From PALSA-612 sp963791225 (GTDB lineage: Bacteria > Actinomycetota > Thermoleophilia > Gaiellales > Gaiellaceae), in contig CAWBRV010000008.1 in NCBI GenBank assembly GCA_963791225.1, forward strand, positions 558,001-622,000: a stretch of 64,000 nucleotides of DNA, read 5' to 3'. The position numbers were made by a program, and so were the translations under genes. Below are positions 26,180-34,606 of the stretch, piece by piece (within the stretch, counting starts at the first letter, position 1; the number at the start of each line of letters is the position of its first letter). Below the pieces are notes generated by a model. It ran no database searches, was not told the DNA's origin, and saw only the letters and a list, made by a program, of their open reading frames with translations.

Positions 26180-27184
26180 GTGACGGCGGTGCTCTTCACC
26201 TGCGCCGGGCAGCGGGTCGACATCGTGACCGAGTTCGCGCGGGCGGGCGCGACGACGGTCGTGGCGGACGCCGACCGGCTGGCGCCGACGCTCTACCACG
26301 CGGACCACTACGCGCTCGTCCCGCGTGTCGGCGATCGGGGCTATGTCCCCGCGCTCGCAGGGCTCGTCCAGGAGCACGACGTGCGCCTCGTCGTCCCGCT
26401 CACCGATCTCGACCACGTCGTCCTGGCCGAGGCGCGCGACGAGCTCGCGCCGGCGCTCGTGCTGCTGCCCGCGGCGGGCATCTGCCGGCAGGTCGGCGAC
26501 AAGTACCTCGCGCACGAGCTGTTCACGCGGCTCGGCATCCCCAGCCCGCCGAGCTGGCTTCCCGGTGACGTGCCCCCTGATGCCCGCTATCCGCTGTTCG
26601 TCAAGGTGCGGGAGGGGTTCGGCTCGCGGCACATCTACCGCGCCGCCGACCCGGCCGAGCTCGCGTTCTTCCTCGGCTACACGCCCGTGGAGTCGTTCGT
26701 GCAACAGGCCTGCCGCGGTGACGAGTTCTCGATCGACGTCTTCTGCGACACGGACAGCCGGTGCCTGAAGGCGATCCCGCGGACGATGATCCAGTCCAAG
26801 GGGGGCGAGTCGATCAAGGGCGAGACGATCCGGGACGACGAGCTGATCGAGCACGGCTGCCGGGTCGCAGAGGCGATCGGGATCGTCGGGCCGGCGAACA
26901 TCCAGTGCTTCCGCGAGCCGGACGGGGGCCTTCCGGTCACGGACGTGAACCCGCGCTTCGGCGGCGCCTTTCCGCTCCCGCGTGCGGCCGGGAGCCGCTA
27001 TCCGGAGCTCGCACTCGCGCTCGCACGCGGCGAGCGCCCCGAGCCGCAGCTCCGTGACTTCCGCGCTGGCGTCTTCATGACGCGCTTCTTCTCGCACCTG
27101 ACGTTGACGAAGGACGGCGACGGGACGTTCGTGCCCTACGCCGAGGAGCTGCCGGACCCGGTCGCCGCCGACCTCGACGGCTAG
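26180..27184 (+). CDS. ATP-grasp domain protein (carbamoyl-phosphate synthase-like)
   Basis: 334 residues. The N-terminal Rossmann-like preATP-grasp domain (VLFTCAGQRVDIVTEF, VVADADRLAPTLYHAD) is followed by the ATP-grasp core: GDKYLAHELFTRLGIPSPPSW, YPLFVKVREGFGSRHIYR (ATP-binding Lys and loop), ESFVQQACRGDEFSIDVFCD and the metal-binding VTDVNPRFGGAF (D-N pair). Family members ligate a carboxylate to an amine or thiol via an acyl phosphate; in polysaccharide loci they often add amino-acid substituents. The substrate is unknown. It converges on the ferredoxin gene with a 4-nt overlap. Confidence 0.78.
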   Translation: MTAVLFTCAGQRVDIVTEFARAGATTVVADADRLAPTLYHADHYALVPRVGDRGYVPALAGLVQEHDVRLVVPLTDLDHVVLAEARDELAPALVLLPAAGICRQVGDKYLAHELFTRLGIPSPPSWLPGDVPPDARYPLFVKVREGFGSRHIYRAADPAELAFFLGYTPVESFVQQACRGDEFSIDVFCDTDSRCLKAIPRTMIQSKGGESIKGETIRDDELIEHGCRVAEAIGIVGPANIQCFREPDGGLPVTDVNPRFGGAFPLPRAAGSRYPELALALARGERPEPQLRDFRAGVFMTRFFSHLTLTKDGDGTFVPYAEELPDPVAADLDG

Positions 27185-27384
27185 TCGCGCTGCTCGATCG
27201 CGAGCGCGAGGCGCGGGCACATCGACACGGCGCGGCGGGCGTCCTTCGTCAGCTCGGCCGGGATCGGCCCCTCGGCGAGGACCGGATAGCCCCACTCGTC
27301 GAGCCCGATCAGCTCGGGAAGCAGTTCGGCACAGTGGCCGTGCGCGTCGCACAGGATCGGATTCACGCGCAGGTGGTCGCTCAT
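27181..27384 (-). CDS. Small ferredoxin, probably [3Fe-4S]
   Basis: 67 residues, ATG, 2 nt downstream of the NuoF-like gene. Cysteines: C12 and C18 in CDAHGHC, and C56 in MCPRLAL. The second Cys of a regular 4Fe-4S motif is replaced (C-x2-H-x2-C), the pattern of actinobacterial 3Fe-4S ferredoxins such as those that serve P450s. As the last gene of the redox operon it probably receives electrons from, or delivers them to, the NuoF-like flavoprotein. Confidence 0.8.
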   Translation of the reverse strand: MSDHLRVNPILCDAHGHCAELLPELIGLDEWGYPVLAEGPIPAELTKDARRAVSMCPRLALAIEQRD

Positions 27385-27386
27385 CG

Positions 27387-28682
27387 TCACCTCCAGTCCG
27401 TCGACTCGGAGGCGGTGGGGAGGAGCGGCTCGCGGTGCCCGGCGGGGCACCGGCCGCCCAGATGCAGCTCGATCTCGGGGGCGAAGACACGCAGGGCGCT
27501 GTCCACGAGTCGCAGCGCGCCGTCGGGATGGCCGCAGGCGCCGCGGCGTGCAATCTGGGCGGCGAGCCTGGGCAGGCGTTCGAGGGAGCGCCGCGCGTCG
27601 GGCACGCAGGCGGCGATCGACTCGAGCGCGTCCGCAACGGCTGGGAGCCCGAAGACGCAGGGGCCGCACTGGCCGGCGCTCTCGCCCGCGAGGTAGCGCG
27701 CGATTCGAGCGGTCTCGGCGATCCCGCACGTGCCCCGGGGGAGGACGGCGAGCGTGCGGGCGCCGAGGGCTGCGCCGAGCGGCCGCAACCCCGCGTCGGA
27801 GAGCGGCACGTCGAGATTCCGCTCGGCGTCGATCCAGGTTCCGAAGTAGCCGCCGACGAGCAGCGCCCGCGGCGGAGCGGTGGGGCCGCCGCAGCGCTCG
27901 ACGATCCGGTCGAGAGGCGTGCCGAGCTCGACCTCGACCACGCCGCGGCGTGCGACCGCGCCGCAGACGGTGACGAGCGCCGTGCCCGGCTCCGCGCGGG
28001 TGCCGCGCTCCCGGAACCAGTCGGCGCCCCGGCGCGCGACCAGCCCCAGGTTCGCGAGCGTCTCGACGTTCTGGACGAGAGTCGGCCGGCCGTGGACGCC
28101 GCGCTCGAACGGTCGCGGCGGCGTGAACGTCGGCTTTGCGTCGCCGCCGTTCAGCCAGTGGACGAGCGCGCTCTCCTCGCCGGCGACGAACCTGTCCGGA
28201 ACGGACACGAGCTCGATCCCGCGGGCGTCGCGCCCGCGCTCGGCGAGCGCCGCGCTCAGCGCCCTGAGGGCCGAGCGGGCGCTCCGGGACACCGCCACGA
28301 ACGCCTCGCCGCTGCCGACGGCGGCCATGGCCGCGATGACCCCGTCGACGACGAGGTGCGGGTTGTAGGTCAACAGGACAGCGTCTTTCGAGCTCGCCGG
28401 CTCGCCCTCGGTGCCGTTCGCGACGACGACGGGTGCCTTGCCGGCGGCGACGGTGCGGAGCTTCACGGCCGTCGGGAAGCCGGCACCGCCACGACCCGTG
28501 AGGCCGCTCCGCTCGATCTCGTCGATGAGCCGTGCGCCTCGTCCGTCGAGCCGCGGCAGCGGCCCGTAGCGCTCGACGTGGCCTGCGAAGGAGGGATCCT
28601 CGGCCGCACCGCCGGGCAGCAGCCGGTACGTCGAGTGGCTCGACCGCGTCGGCGGAGCGTCTCGGAGGGCCGTCGCGCTCAT
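27387..28682 (-). CDS. NuoF-like NAD(P)H-binding flavoprotein/Fe-S subunit
   Basis: 431 residues. It has the complex I 51-kDa fold: RSGLTGRGGAGFPTAVKL (FMN/NADH site), VVANGTEGEPASSKD, an SLBB-like segment (ALLVGGYFGTW), and a C-terminal cluster site ESAGQCGPCVFG plus further Cys (IAAC, GACGHPDG), enough for one 4Fe-4S cluster. It lacks a NuoE-like part and there are no other nuo genes nearby, so it is not from complex I. It overlaps the membrane gene by 4 nt. Likely role: oxidising NAD(P)H and passing electrons to the ferredoxin or the heme membrane subunit. Confidence 0.82.
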   Translation of the reverse strand: MSATALRDAPPTRSSHSTYRLLPGGAAEDPSFAGHVERYGPLPRLDGRGARLIDEIERSGLTGRGGAGFPTAVKLRTVAAGKAPVVVANGTEGEPASSKDAVLLTYNPHLVVDGVIAAMAAVGSGEAFVAVSRSARSALRALSAALAERGRDARGIELVSVPDRFVAGEESALVHWLNGGDAKPTFTPPRPFERGVHGRPTLVQNVETLANLGLVARRGADWFRERGTRAEPGTALVTVCGAVARRGVVEVELGTPLDRIVERCGGPTAPPRALLVGGYFGTWIDAERNLDVPLSDAGLRPLGAALGARTLAVLPRGTCGIAETARIARYLAGESAGQCGPCVFGLPAVADALESIAACVPDARRSLERLPRLAAQIARRGACGHPDGALRLVDSALRVFAPEIELHLGGRCPAGHREPLLPTASESTDWR

Positions 28683-29257
28683 GCGGGCTCCAGCGCGCCG
28701 AGCGGCTCGAGGTGCTTTTCGGGCCCGGTCGCGTGACGGAGACGCCAGACGACGGCGGCGACGACGGAGCCGACGCAGCCGGCGGCGATCGCCCGCAGCC
28801 AGAGCGTCCCCGTGTCGCTGCCCATGCCGAGCGAGTGGAACAGGGCGAGCGGCCAGGAGAGGTACGCGGCCCAGTGGACGCCGCGCCACACGCGCAGGCT
28901 GATGTGCGTGCGCAGGAGGCTGGTGACGATCAACGCCAGCGTCAGGTCGAGCGACACGGCGCCGAGGCCGACCCAGAACGCGCTCTTCCCGGCTGCGAAG
29001 GGCACGACGACGGCGGCCATGTTCACGGCGGCGTAGGGATCGACGAGGGCGGTGACGATGTGGATGCCGAGGAAGACGACGGCGAGCAGCGAGAAGCTTC
29101 GGTGCAGGCTGACGGCGGCGAAGCTGGGCAGCCGTCGCGCGCGCCGGCGGGTCGTCGTTGCGATGCCGAGGACGAAGACCGCGGTGAGCAGGACGAGCGT
29201 CAGCACGCCGCTCGCGCGCATGAGGTACCAGGCGGCGCCCGACGTGGAGAAGTTCAC
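28679..29257 (-). CDS. Ferric-reductase-like heme membrane protein
   Basis: 192 residues with five to six hydrophobic segments and His residues placed as heme b ligands (LHRSFSLLAVVFLGIHI gives two about 14 apart; VHWAAYLSWPLALFHSLG gives two about 13 apart). This is the FRD/MsrQ arrangement with no flavodoxin-reductase domain attached; that function may be supplied by the NuoF-like protein. It is coupled by 4-nt overlaps to apbE upstream and the nuoF-like gene downstream. Probably carries electrons across the membrane to an extracytoplasmic acceptor. Confidence 0.78.
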   Translation of the reverse strand: MNFSTSGAAWYLMRASGVLTLVLLTAVFVLGIATTTRRRARRLPSFAAVSLHRSFSLLAVVFLGIHIVTALVDPYAAVNMAAVVVPFAAGKSAFWVGLGAVSLDLTLALIVTSLLRTHISLRVWRGVHWAAYLSWPLALFHSLGMGSDTGTLWLRAIAAGCVGSVVAAVVWRLRHATGPEKHLEPLGALEPA

Positions 29258-30171
29258 GGCGTCTCCCCGGGCCAGGCGCCGGTGGTGGACACCGATCCGT
29301 CGAGGGCGACGAGCCGGGCCGGGAGACGCATGCGGTCGAGCCAGGAGGGTGCCTCGCGACCGCGGACGATGGCGGCCGTCGAGGCCGTGTTCGCGTCGAC
29401 ACAGGTCGCGGCCGCGACGCTGACCGTCCGCCAGATCTCGGCGGCGGCGAGGCCGGTGCGCGGATCGACGATGTGGTGGTGCTCCCTGCCGCCGGCGCGC
29501 CAGCGGCGCACCGTCGTGCTCGAGGTGGCGAGGCCGCCGCTCCTGACCGCGATCGTCTGGCCGTCCGCGTCCAGCGGGCTGCGGTGGTCGTCGGTGACGA
29601 GCACGGCCCAGCCTCCGTTTGGCGCGGAGCCGGCGACGGCGAGGTCGCCGCCGAGGTTGACGAGCACGCCTGCGTCGCCGGCGGCGAGCGAGGCGGCGCG
29701 TGCGGAGCGGTCGGCGGCGAGCGCCTTCGCGGTCGCGCCCAGGTCGATCGCGGTGCCGGCAGGCATCTCGATCACTCCGTCTGCGACGGCGATCGAGCGC
29801 CAGCCCGCGGCCGGGACCACCTGGAACCGCTCGCGCTCGTCCCGGGAGACGAGAACCGAGAAGTCGCAGTCCCAGCCGAGGCCGGTCATGGCACGGCCGA
29901 TCGTCGGATCGACGTCGCCGTCCGTGATCCTGGCAGCGCGGAGCGCGACTTCGACGGCTTCGACCAGCAACGGGCTCGCCGGGAACGGGTCGCCCGCAGA
30001 GCGGTTGAGCGCGCTCAGCTCGGAGTCGTCACGAAAGCGGCTGCATGCCTTGTCGATCGCGGCCAGCTCGCGCTCGACCGCGGCCACGGCCGCATGGAGC
30101 GCGGCTGGATCCGTGACACTCACCTGCGCGGTCGTGCCGAGCGCGTTGAAGGTGTGAGTGGCGAGCGCCAC
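29254..30171 (-). CDS. apbE: FAD:protein FMN transferase (ApbE)
   Basis: 305 residues. ApbE motifs in order: CSRFRDDSELSALNRSAG, the DPTIGRA segment, GTAIDLGATAKALAADR (flavin pocket), VNLGGDLAVAG, GGLATSSTTVRRW, HHHIVDPRTG and the metal-binding CVDANTAST region. It attaches FMN covalently to Thr/Ser of extracytoplasmic acceptor proteins. No N-terminal lipobox or clear signal is seen from this start, so export is unresolved. No canonical FMN-acceptor domain (FMN_bind) is encoded next to it; its target is either the membrane subunit, the Ser/Thr-rich protein or a protein elsewhere. Confidence 0.88.
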   Translation of the reverse strand: MALATHTFNALGTTAQVSVTDPAALHAAVAAVERELAAIDKACSRFRDDSELSALNRSAGDPFPASPLLVEAVEVALRAARITDGDVDPTIGRAMTGLGWDCDFSVLVSRDERERFQVVPAAGWRSIAVADGVIEMPAGTAIDLGATAKALAADRSARAASLAAGDAGVLVNLGGDLAVAGSAPNGGWAVLVTDDHRSPLDADGQTIAVRSGGLATSSTTVRRWRAGGREHHHIVDPRTGLAAAEIWRTVSVAAATCVDANTASTAAIVRGREAPSWLDRMRLPARLVALDGSVSTTGAWPGETP

Positions 30172-30172
30172 G

Positions 30173-30709
30173 CTACGAGCCTCCGGACGCCGTCGACGCC
30201 GGCGCGCTCGTCGTCGTCACGGTCTGGGACGGCGCGCTGAGGGTCGACGAGCTCGACGAGGAGGCGGCGGACGGGGACGAAGAGGAGGAGGAGCTCGAGC
30301 TCGACGTGGAGGGGGTCGTCGAGCTCGAGCCGGTGGAGGAAGTGCCCGAGCTCGACGAGGAAGGGGACGTCGAGCTCGAGCTGGGGGCGGACTGGGAAGG
30401 GGATGAGGTCGTGCTCGACCCCGAGGAGGAGGCTGTCGACGAGCCGTCGTCGGAGGAATCGGTCGCGACGGCGATCGTGCGCTTCTTCGTGGTCGTCTTC
30501 TTGGCGACCGTCGCGGTCGAGCGCGCCTTGGTCGTCGTCGGCGTCGCGGACCTGACGACGTTCGTCTTACCGGTCGCGATCAGCGCGGTCAGCAGCGCCA
30601 GCCCCGCCGTGGCGGCAGCGGCCGTCCAGCGCGTGAGGCGCGTGAGCCGGCGCCTGCCCGCTGCGCGGGCCCGTCGTTGTCGTGTGTGCAGCTCGTTCAT
30701 GGAAACCAT
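30173..30709 (-). CDS. Ser/Thr-rich membrane-anchored or secreted protein
   Basis: 178 residues from ATG 30709 (ATG 30700 is also possible; no SD seen). A strongly basic N-terminus (about residues 9-27) is followed by one hydrophobic segment (TAAAATAGLALLTALIATG), then about 120 residues of low complexity almost entirely Ser, Thr, Ala and Pro, including runs of up to about ten Ser. It starts the redox operon, with one base between its stop and apbE. Such a tail could be an extended linker or a glycosylated stalk. No FMN-acceptor motif is recognisable. Function unknown. Confidence 0.6.
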   Translation of the reverse strand: MVSMNELHTRQRRARAAGRRRLTRLTRWTAAAATAGLALLTALIATGKTNVVRSATPTTTKARSTATVAKKTTTKKRTIAVATDSSDDGSSTASSSGSSTTSSPSQSAPSSSSTSPSSSSSGTSSTGSSSTTPSTSSSSSSSSSSPSAASSSSSSTLSAPSQTVTTTSAPASTASGGS

Positions 30710-30813
30710 GGAACCAAGCGGGTCTGGCAGCACCCTTGCAGGCTCATATGAGTCTCCTGTGAGCCGGTCGCGGCACGCCGCGGGCGTCCTGGCTACCCTG
30801 TTTCGGCCTCGGT

Positions 30814-32424
30814 ATGCCCAGCCGTAGTGCACTCCTCGTCGCGACACTCGTTGCCGTTCTCGCCACGGCCGGAGCCGCCGTGCCGGCGCCCAGGCCCGGC
30901 TCGCTCGACCTGATCCGGCAGGGACTCGCCGCCGCCGTTGCGTCGGGACAGCTCGACCAGGCAACAGCCGACGGGTACGCGGCGACCGCTGCGAAGGCCG
31001 TGACGGAGCTGCCTGCGATCCCTCCGCTCCGCGCCCAGACGCTCTCCGCGATGCTCGCGGACATCGCCGGGCAGGCCGCGTCCTACACGCCGCAGTACGC
31101 GCTGACGCTCTTCTCGATGCTCGAGTTCAACACGCGGGAGCTGGCCGCGCATCCGCTGCCGCCCTCCGGAACCGACAAGGTCGGCGACGACGGCGTGCTC
31201 TACCGCTTCATGACCGGCCACGGCTTCGAGTTCCACCCGCTCGGCGACTTCGGTGCCCTGAACACGCTGATCCTCGCCGGGAAGACCGATCAGGCGAAGG
31301 AGCTCGCCGACGCGCTCGTCGCCCGCGGCGTCCCGGTCGCCGGACGCCTGCTCTGGTCGTATCCGTTCCCGTTCGGCCGGGGCAAGCCGCCGTGGCGCTC
31401 GGGCATGGCGCAGGCCGTGGCCGCTCAGGCCCTCGCCCGCACAGGCCAGGCAACGGCGGACCAGGATCTGCTGGACGCCGCCGGCCAGGCGTACGCCGCG
31501 ATCCCCGGCCGGCTCGTCCGCGCCCTGCCACAGGGTCCGTGGATCAAGCTCTACAGCTTCGACGCGGCGCCGGTCCTGAACGCGCAGCTCCAGACGGTCA
31601 TCTCGGTCGGCGACTACGCCCAGATCTCCGGGAACACCGGCGCGGCCGGGCTGGCAGCGCAGCTCCAGGCGACGGCCGAGGCGCTGCTGCCGCGATTCGA
31701 CACGGGCTTCTGGTCGCTCTACTCGCTCGGCGGCGGCGAGTCACCGCTCTCCTACCACGACTACGTCGTCCAGTTGCTGCGCCGGCTCGCGGCGCGCACG
31801 GGAGACACGACCTGGAGCGACGCCGCGACGAAGTTCCAGGCGTACGAGACCCAGGCGCCGGTGCTGAAGCCGAGCCCGGCGGCCACGGCCGGTGCGGCCG
31901 CGACGCCGATCGTCATCTATCCCGACCCGCAGGACGGGTATCTCGACACGGCCACGTTCAGCTTCTGGCTGTCGAAGCTCTCGACGGTGACGCTGCGCGC
32001 GGGCGGGCGGACGCAATCCGTCTCGCTCGGACACGGCCCGCAGTCGATCACCTGGTCGCCGGGACTGCGGGCTCCGGGGACGTACTACCCGTCGCTGACC
32101 GCCGTCGACGCAGCCGGGAACAGCACGAAGATCTCGCTGCGTCAGGTCGTGATCCGAGCGGTCGCGCCGCCGGTCGTCGACGCGCACGTGGCCGGAAAGC
32201 GGACGCTCGTCTGGAGCGCGACCGACGAGGGGACGCCCTGGCTGCACCTCGTCGTCCGGCTCGACGGCGGTTCGACGCGGCGCTACCGCGACCTCGGCCA
32301 CCAGCCGCTCGCGGGCAGTCTCGTCCTCGCCGTCCCGTCGGGAACGTGGCAGGCGACACTCGTCGCCGGCAACTCGGGTCGTCGGGCCGTGACCATCCAG
32401 CTCGGCTCTGTCGTAGGCCGGTAA
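30814..32424 (+). CDS. D-glucuronyl C5-epimerase-like secreted protein
   Basis: 536 residues. A signal peptide covers about residues 1-25 (ALLVATLVAVLATAGAAVPA). The alpha-helical domain carries LLWSYPFPFGRGKPPWRSGMAQAVAAQAL and GFWSLYSLGGGESPLSYHDYVVQLL (about 305-330), the C-terminal C5-epimerase signature (Tyr/His-rich cleft). From about 365 on is a beta-rich extension. Such enzymes invert C5 of D-glucuronic acid in a finished polymer to L-iduronic acid, outside the cell here. TACCCT at 30794 gives a very short leader. It overlaps no neighbour; the beta-propeller gene follows within about 40 nt. Confidence 0.8.
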   Translation: MPSRSALLVATLVAVLATAGAAVPAPRPGSLDLIRQGLAAAVASGQLDQATADGYAATAAKAVTELPAIPPLRAQTLSAMLADIAGQAASYTPQYALTLFSMLEFNTRELAAHPLPPSGTDKVGDDGVLYRFMTGHGFEFHPLGDFGALNTLILAGKTDQAKELADALVARGVPVAGRLLWSYPFPFGRGKPPWRSGMAQAVAAQALARTGQATADQDLLDAAGQAYAAIPGRLVRALPQGPWIKLYSFDAAPVLNAQLQTVISVGDYAQISGNTGAAGLAAQLQATAEALLPRFDTGFWSLYSLGGGESPLSYHDYVVQLLRRLAARTGDTTWSDAATKFQAYETQAPVLKPSPAATAGAAATPIVIYPDPQDGYLDTATFSFWLSKLSTVTLRAGGRTQSVSLGHGPQSITWSPGLRAPGTYYPSLTAVDAAGNSTKISLRQVVIRAVAPPVVDAHVAGKRTLVWSATDEGTPWLHLVVRLDGGSTRRYRDLGHQPLAGSLVLAVPSGTWQATLVAGNSGRRAVTIQLGSVVGR

Positions 32425-32464
32425 CGCTCTGACCCGCAAGCGGCTGCTCATCCTCCTCGCGGCG

Positions 32465-33698
32465 GTGCTGCTCGCCCTCGCAGGCGCCGCCGCCGGCTAT
32501 GTCCTCTACGTCCGCCACAAGGGCGCCGACGTGCGCGGCTCGGCAACGCAGGAGTTCGTCCCCACGGAGACGGCGGCGCCTCCCCCGCCGCCGCCCGTGA
32601 CCACGCCGACGAAGCAGCCCGTTGCGATCGACTGGCCCGTGTTCGGGCTCGACGCTGAGCGCCTGCACTTCCTCCCGAGCACGCTCCGCCCGCCGTTCCG
32701 GCCGCGCTGGGCCTTCCGGGCGCATTCGCTCGTCGAGTTCCCGCCCTCGATCGCCTACGGGCGACTCTACGTCGCGAACAACACGGGCACGCTGTTCGCG
32801 ATCCGCGCCACGACCGGGCGCCTCGACTGGCACTACGCCTCCGGCCGCTGCGTCGCCGCCTCGCCGGCGCTCGCCCACGGCGTCGTCTACGAGGCGTTCC
32901 TGAACCGGCCGCCCTGCAACTCGACCAGCTCGGACATCGACGGGCAGATCGTCGCCTTCGACGCGAACACAGGGAAGGTGCGCTGGCGGCGGACGATCGG
33001 GCCGAGCGAGTCGTCGCCGCTCGTCGCGAACGGCCTCGTCTACGTCGGCGACTGGCGCGGCAACGTCTACGGCTTCGACGCGCGGACCGGCAAGCAGCGC
33101 TGGAGCTTCCAGACGGGCGGCAAGGTGAAGGGCGGTGTCGCTGTCGACGGCCGGCGGCTCTACGTCGGCTCCTACGACGGACACGTCTACGCCCTCGACG
33201 CGCTGACGGGGACAGCAGCTCTGGCGCGCATCCGGCCAGGAGCGGCTCGGGTCGAGCGGGACGTTCTACTCGACGCCGGCCGCGGCCTACAGCCGCGTCT
33301 ACATCGGCTCGACGGACGGCAAGGTCTACTCGTTCGGCGCCCGCACGGGCGATCTGCGCTGGTCGCATTCGACGGGCGGCTACGTCTACGGCTCGCCGGC
33401 GATCTGGAAGCTGAGCGTCCTGATCGGCTCCTACAGCGGCCGCTTCTACGCCTTCGACGCGGCCACCGGCGACGTGCGCTGGCAGTTCCAGGCGAACGGC
33501 CCGATCTCGGGCTCGGCCACCGTGCTCGGCAACCTCGTCTACTTCTCCACGCTGGAGCAGCGGACCTACGCCCTCGACGCACGGACGGGCAAGCTCGTCT
33601 GGAGCTTCCCGGACGGGAAGTACTCGCCCGTCGTCTCGGACGGTCTGCGCGTCTATCTCGTGGGCTACGCGCGGATCTATGCGATGGTCCCTCGGTGA
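32465..33698 (+). pseudogene. PQQ-like beta-propeller repeat protein, frameshifted as read
   Basis: N-terminal signal anchor (LLALAGAAAGYVLYVRH), Pro-rich linker (APPPPPPVTTP), then blades of the type GRLYVANNTGTLFAIRATTGRLDWHY, LVYVGDWRGNVYGFDARTGKQRWSF and so on. The frame breaks at about 33212-33220 (...ALDALTG then LWRASGQERL in the +1 frame) and continues with at least three more blades to the TGA at 33696. Removing one base restores a single ~410-residue protein. The start may be CTG 32429 (TRKRLLILL, giving positive residues before the anchor) or GTG 32465. Such propellers act as extracytoplasmic scaffolds; true PQQ binding is not implied. Confidence 0.7.
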
Positions 33699-34606
33699 AA
33701 TATGCGGTGACCGGAGCGGCGGGCTTCATCGGCTCGCATCTCGCCGACGCGCTCGTCGCGGCCGGCCACGAGGTCGTCGGGATCGACTCCTTCAGCGACT
33801 CGTACGACCGCGAGCTGAAGGAGGAGAACGCGCATGGGCTCGACGTCCTCCGGCTCGACCTGGCCGAGGACACGATCGACCTGGGCGGGTTCGACGGCGT
33901 GTTCCACCTCGCGGGCCAGCCCGGCGTGCGCAGCTTCGGCGACGTCTTCCCGCTCTACGTGCGCAACAACGTGCTCGCGTCGCAGCGGCTCTTCGAGGCG
34001 GCTGTGCGGAGCGGCGTCCGGGTCGTGTTCTCCTCCTCGTCGTCCGTCTACGGGGCCGCCGAGCGCTTCCCGACGCCCGAGGACACTGTGCCGGAGCCGA
34101 TTTCCCCGTACGCGATCACGAAGCTCGCTGCTGAGCACCTCGCACGCGCGTACGAGCGGAGCTTCGGCCTCGACCTGGTCGTCCTCCGCTTCTTCAACGC
34201 CTTCGGCCCGCGCCAGCGCCCGGACATGGCCTTCACACGCATCGCCTTCGCGCTCGCCCAGGGCCGTCAGTTCGACCTGTACGGCGACGGGGCGCAGACG
34301 CGCGGCTGGACGTACGTCGGCGACGTCGTCGCGGCGACGGCGCTCGCGATGGAACGGGGGCAGGGTCTCTACAACGTCGGCGGCGGCGTCGAGGCGTCGA
34401 TGCGCGAGGCGATCGCAATGTTCGAGCGCATCTCCGGGCGGCAGCTCGAGCTCCGGGAGGACGAGCCGGTGCCGGGCGACCAGCGGCGGACGAGCGCCGA
34501 TACGACGCGGATCCGGGAGGAGCTCGGGTGGGTGCCGCAGGTCTCGCTCGAGGACGGGTTGTCGGCTCAGTGGGAGTGGGCTTCGGCTAAAGTCGCCGCG
34601 CGATGA
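33695..34606 (+). CDS. NAD-dependent nucleotide-sugar epimerase (extended SDR)
   Basis: 303 residues, GTG overlapping the propeller stop (GTGA). TGAAGFIGSHLADAL is the NAD-binding loop, IDSFSDSYDRELKEENA a GalE/UGA-type loop, VFSSSSSVYG and SPYAITKLAAEHLARAY hold the catalytic Ser and YxxxK. FNAFGPRQRPDMAF and LYGDGAQTRGWTYVGDVV are typical of UDP-glucuronate/glucose 4-epimerase-like enzymes. It would supply a UDP-hexose, hexosamine or uronic acid donor. The nucleotide-sugar substrate is not fixed by the motifs. Confidence 0.83.
   Translation: MKYAVTGAAGFIGSHLADALVAAGHEVVGIDSFSDSYDRELKEENAHGLDVLRLDLAEDTIDLGGFDGVFHLAGQPGVRSFGDVFPLYVRNNVLASQRLFEAAVRSGVRVVFSSSSSVYGAAERFPTPEDTVPEPISPYAITKLAAEHLARAYERSFGLDLVVLRFFNAFGPRQRPDMAFTRIAFALAQGRQFDLYGDGAQTRGWTYVGDVVAATALAMERGQGLYNVGGGVEASMREAIAMFERISGRQLELREDEPVPGDQRRTSADTTRIREELGWVPQVSLEDGLSAQWEWASAKVAAR
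34588..34593 (+). promoter_or_regulatory. Possible -10 box (TAAAGT)
   Basis: TAAAGT with 9 nt to the ATG at 34603, inside the end of the epimerase gene. Weaker than the intergenic examples. Confidence 0.35.

Noticed and set aside
27387..28682. Respiratory complex I subunit
   Set aside because: NuoF-like motifs are present, but there is no NuoE/NuoG or membrane-arm gene nearby and the operon partners are ApbE and a ferric-reductase-like protein.
30230..30470. CRISPR-like or tandem DNA repeat in the GAGCTCGACGAGG-rich stretch
   Set aside because: The similarity between units comes from Ser/Thr codons of the low-complexity tail; there is no regular repeat-spacer period.
32465..34606. Single 713-residue ORF joining the beta-propeller and the nucleotide-sugar epimerase
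   Set aside because: The middle part is out-of-frame sequence; the propeller blades continue in the +1 frame and end at TGA 33696, and the epimerase has its own GTG at 33695. The fusion is a by-product of the frameshift.
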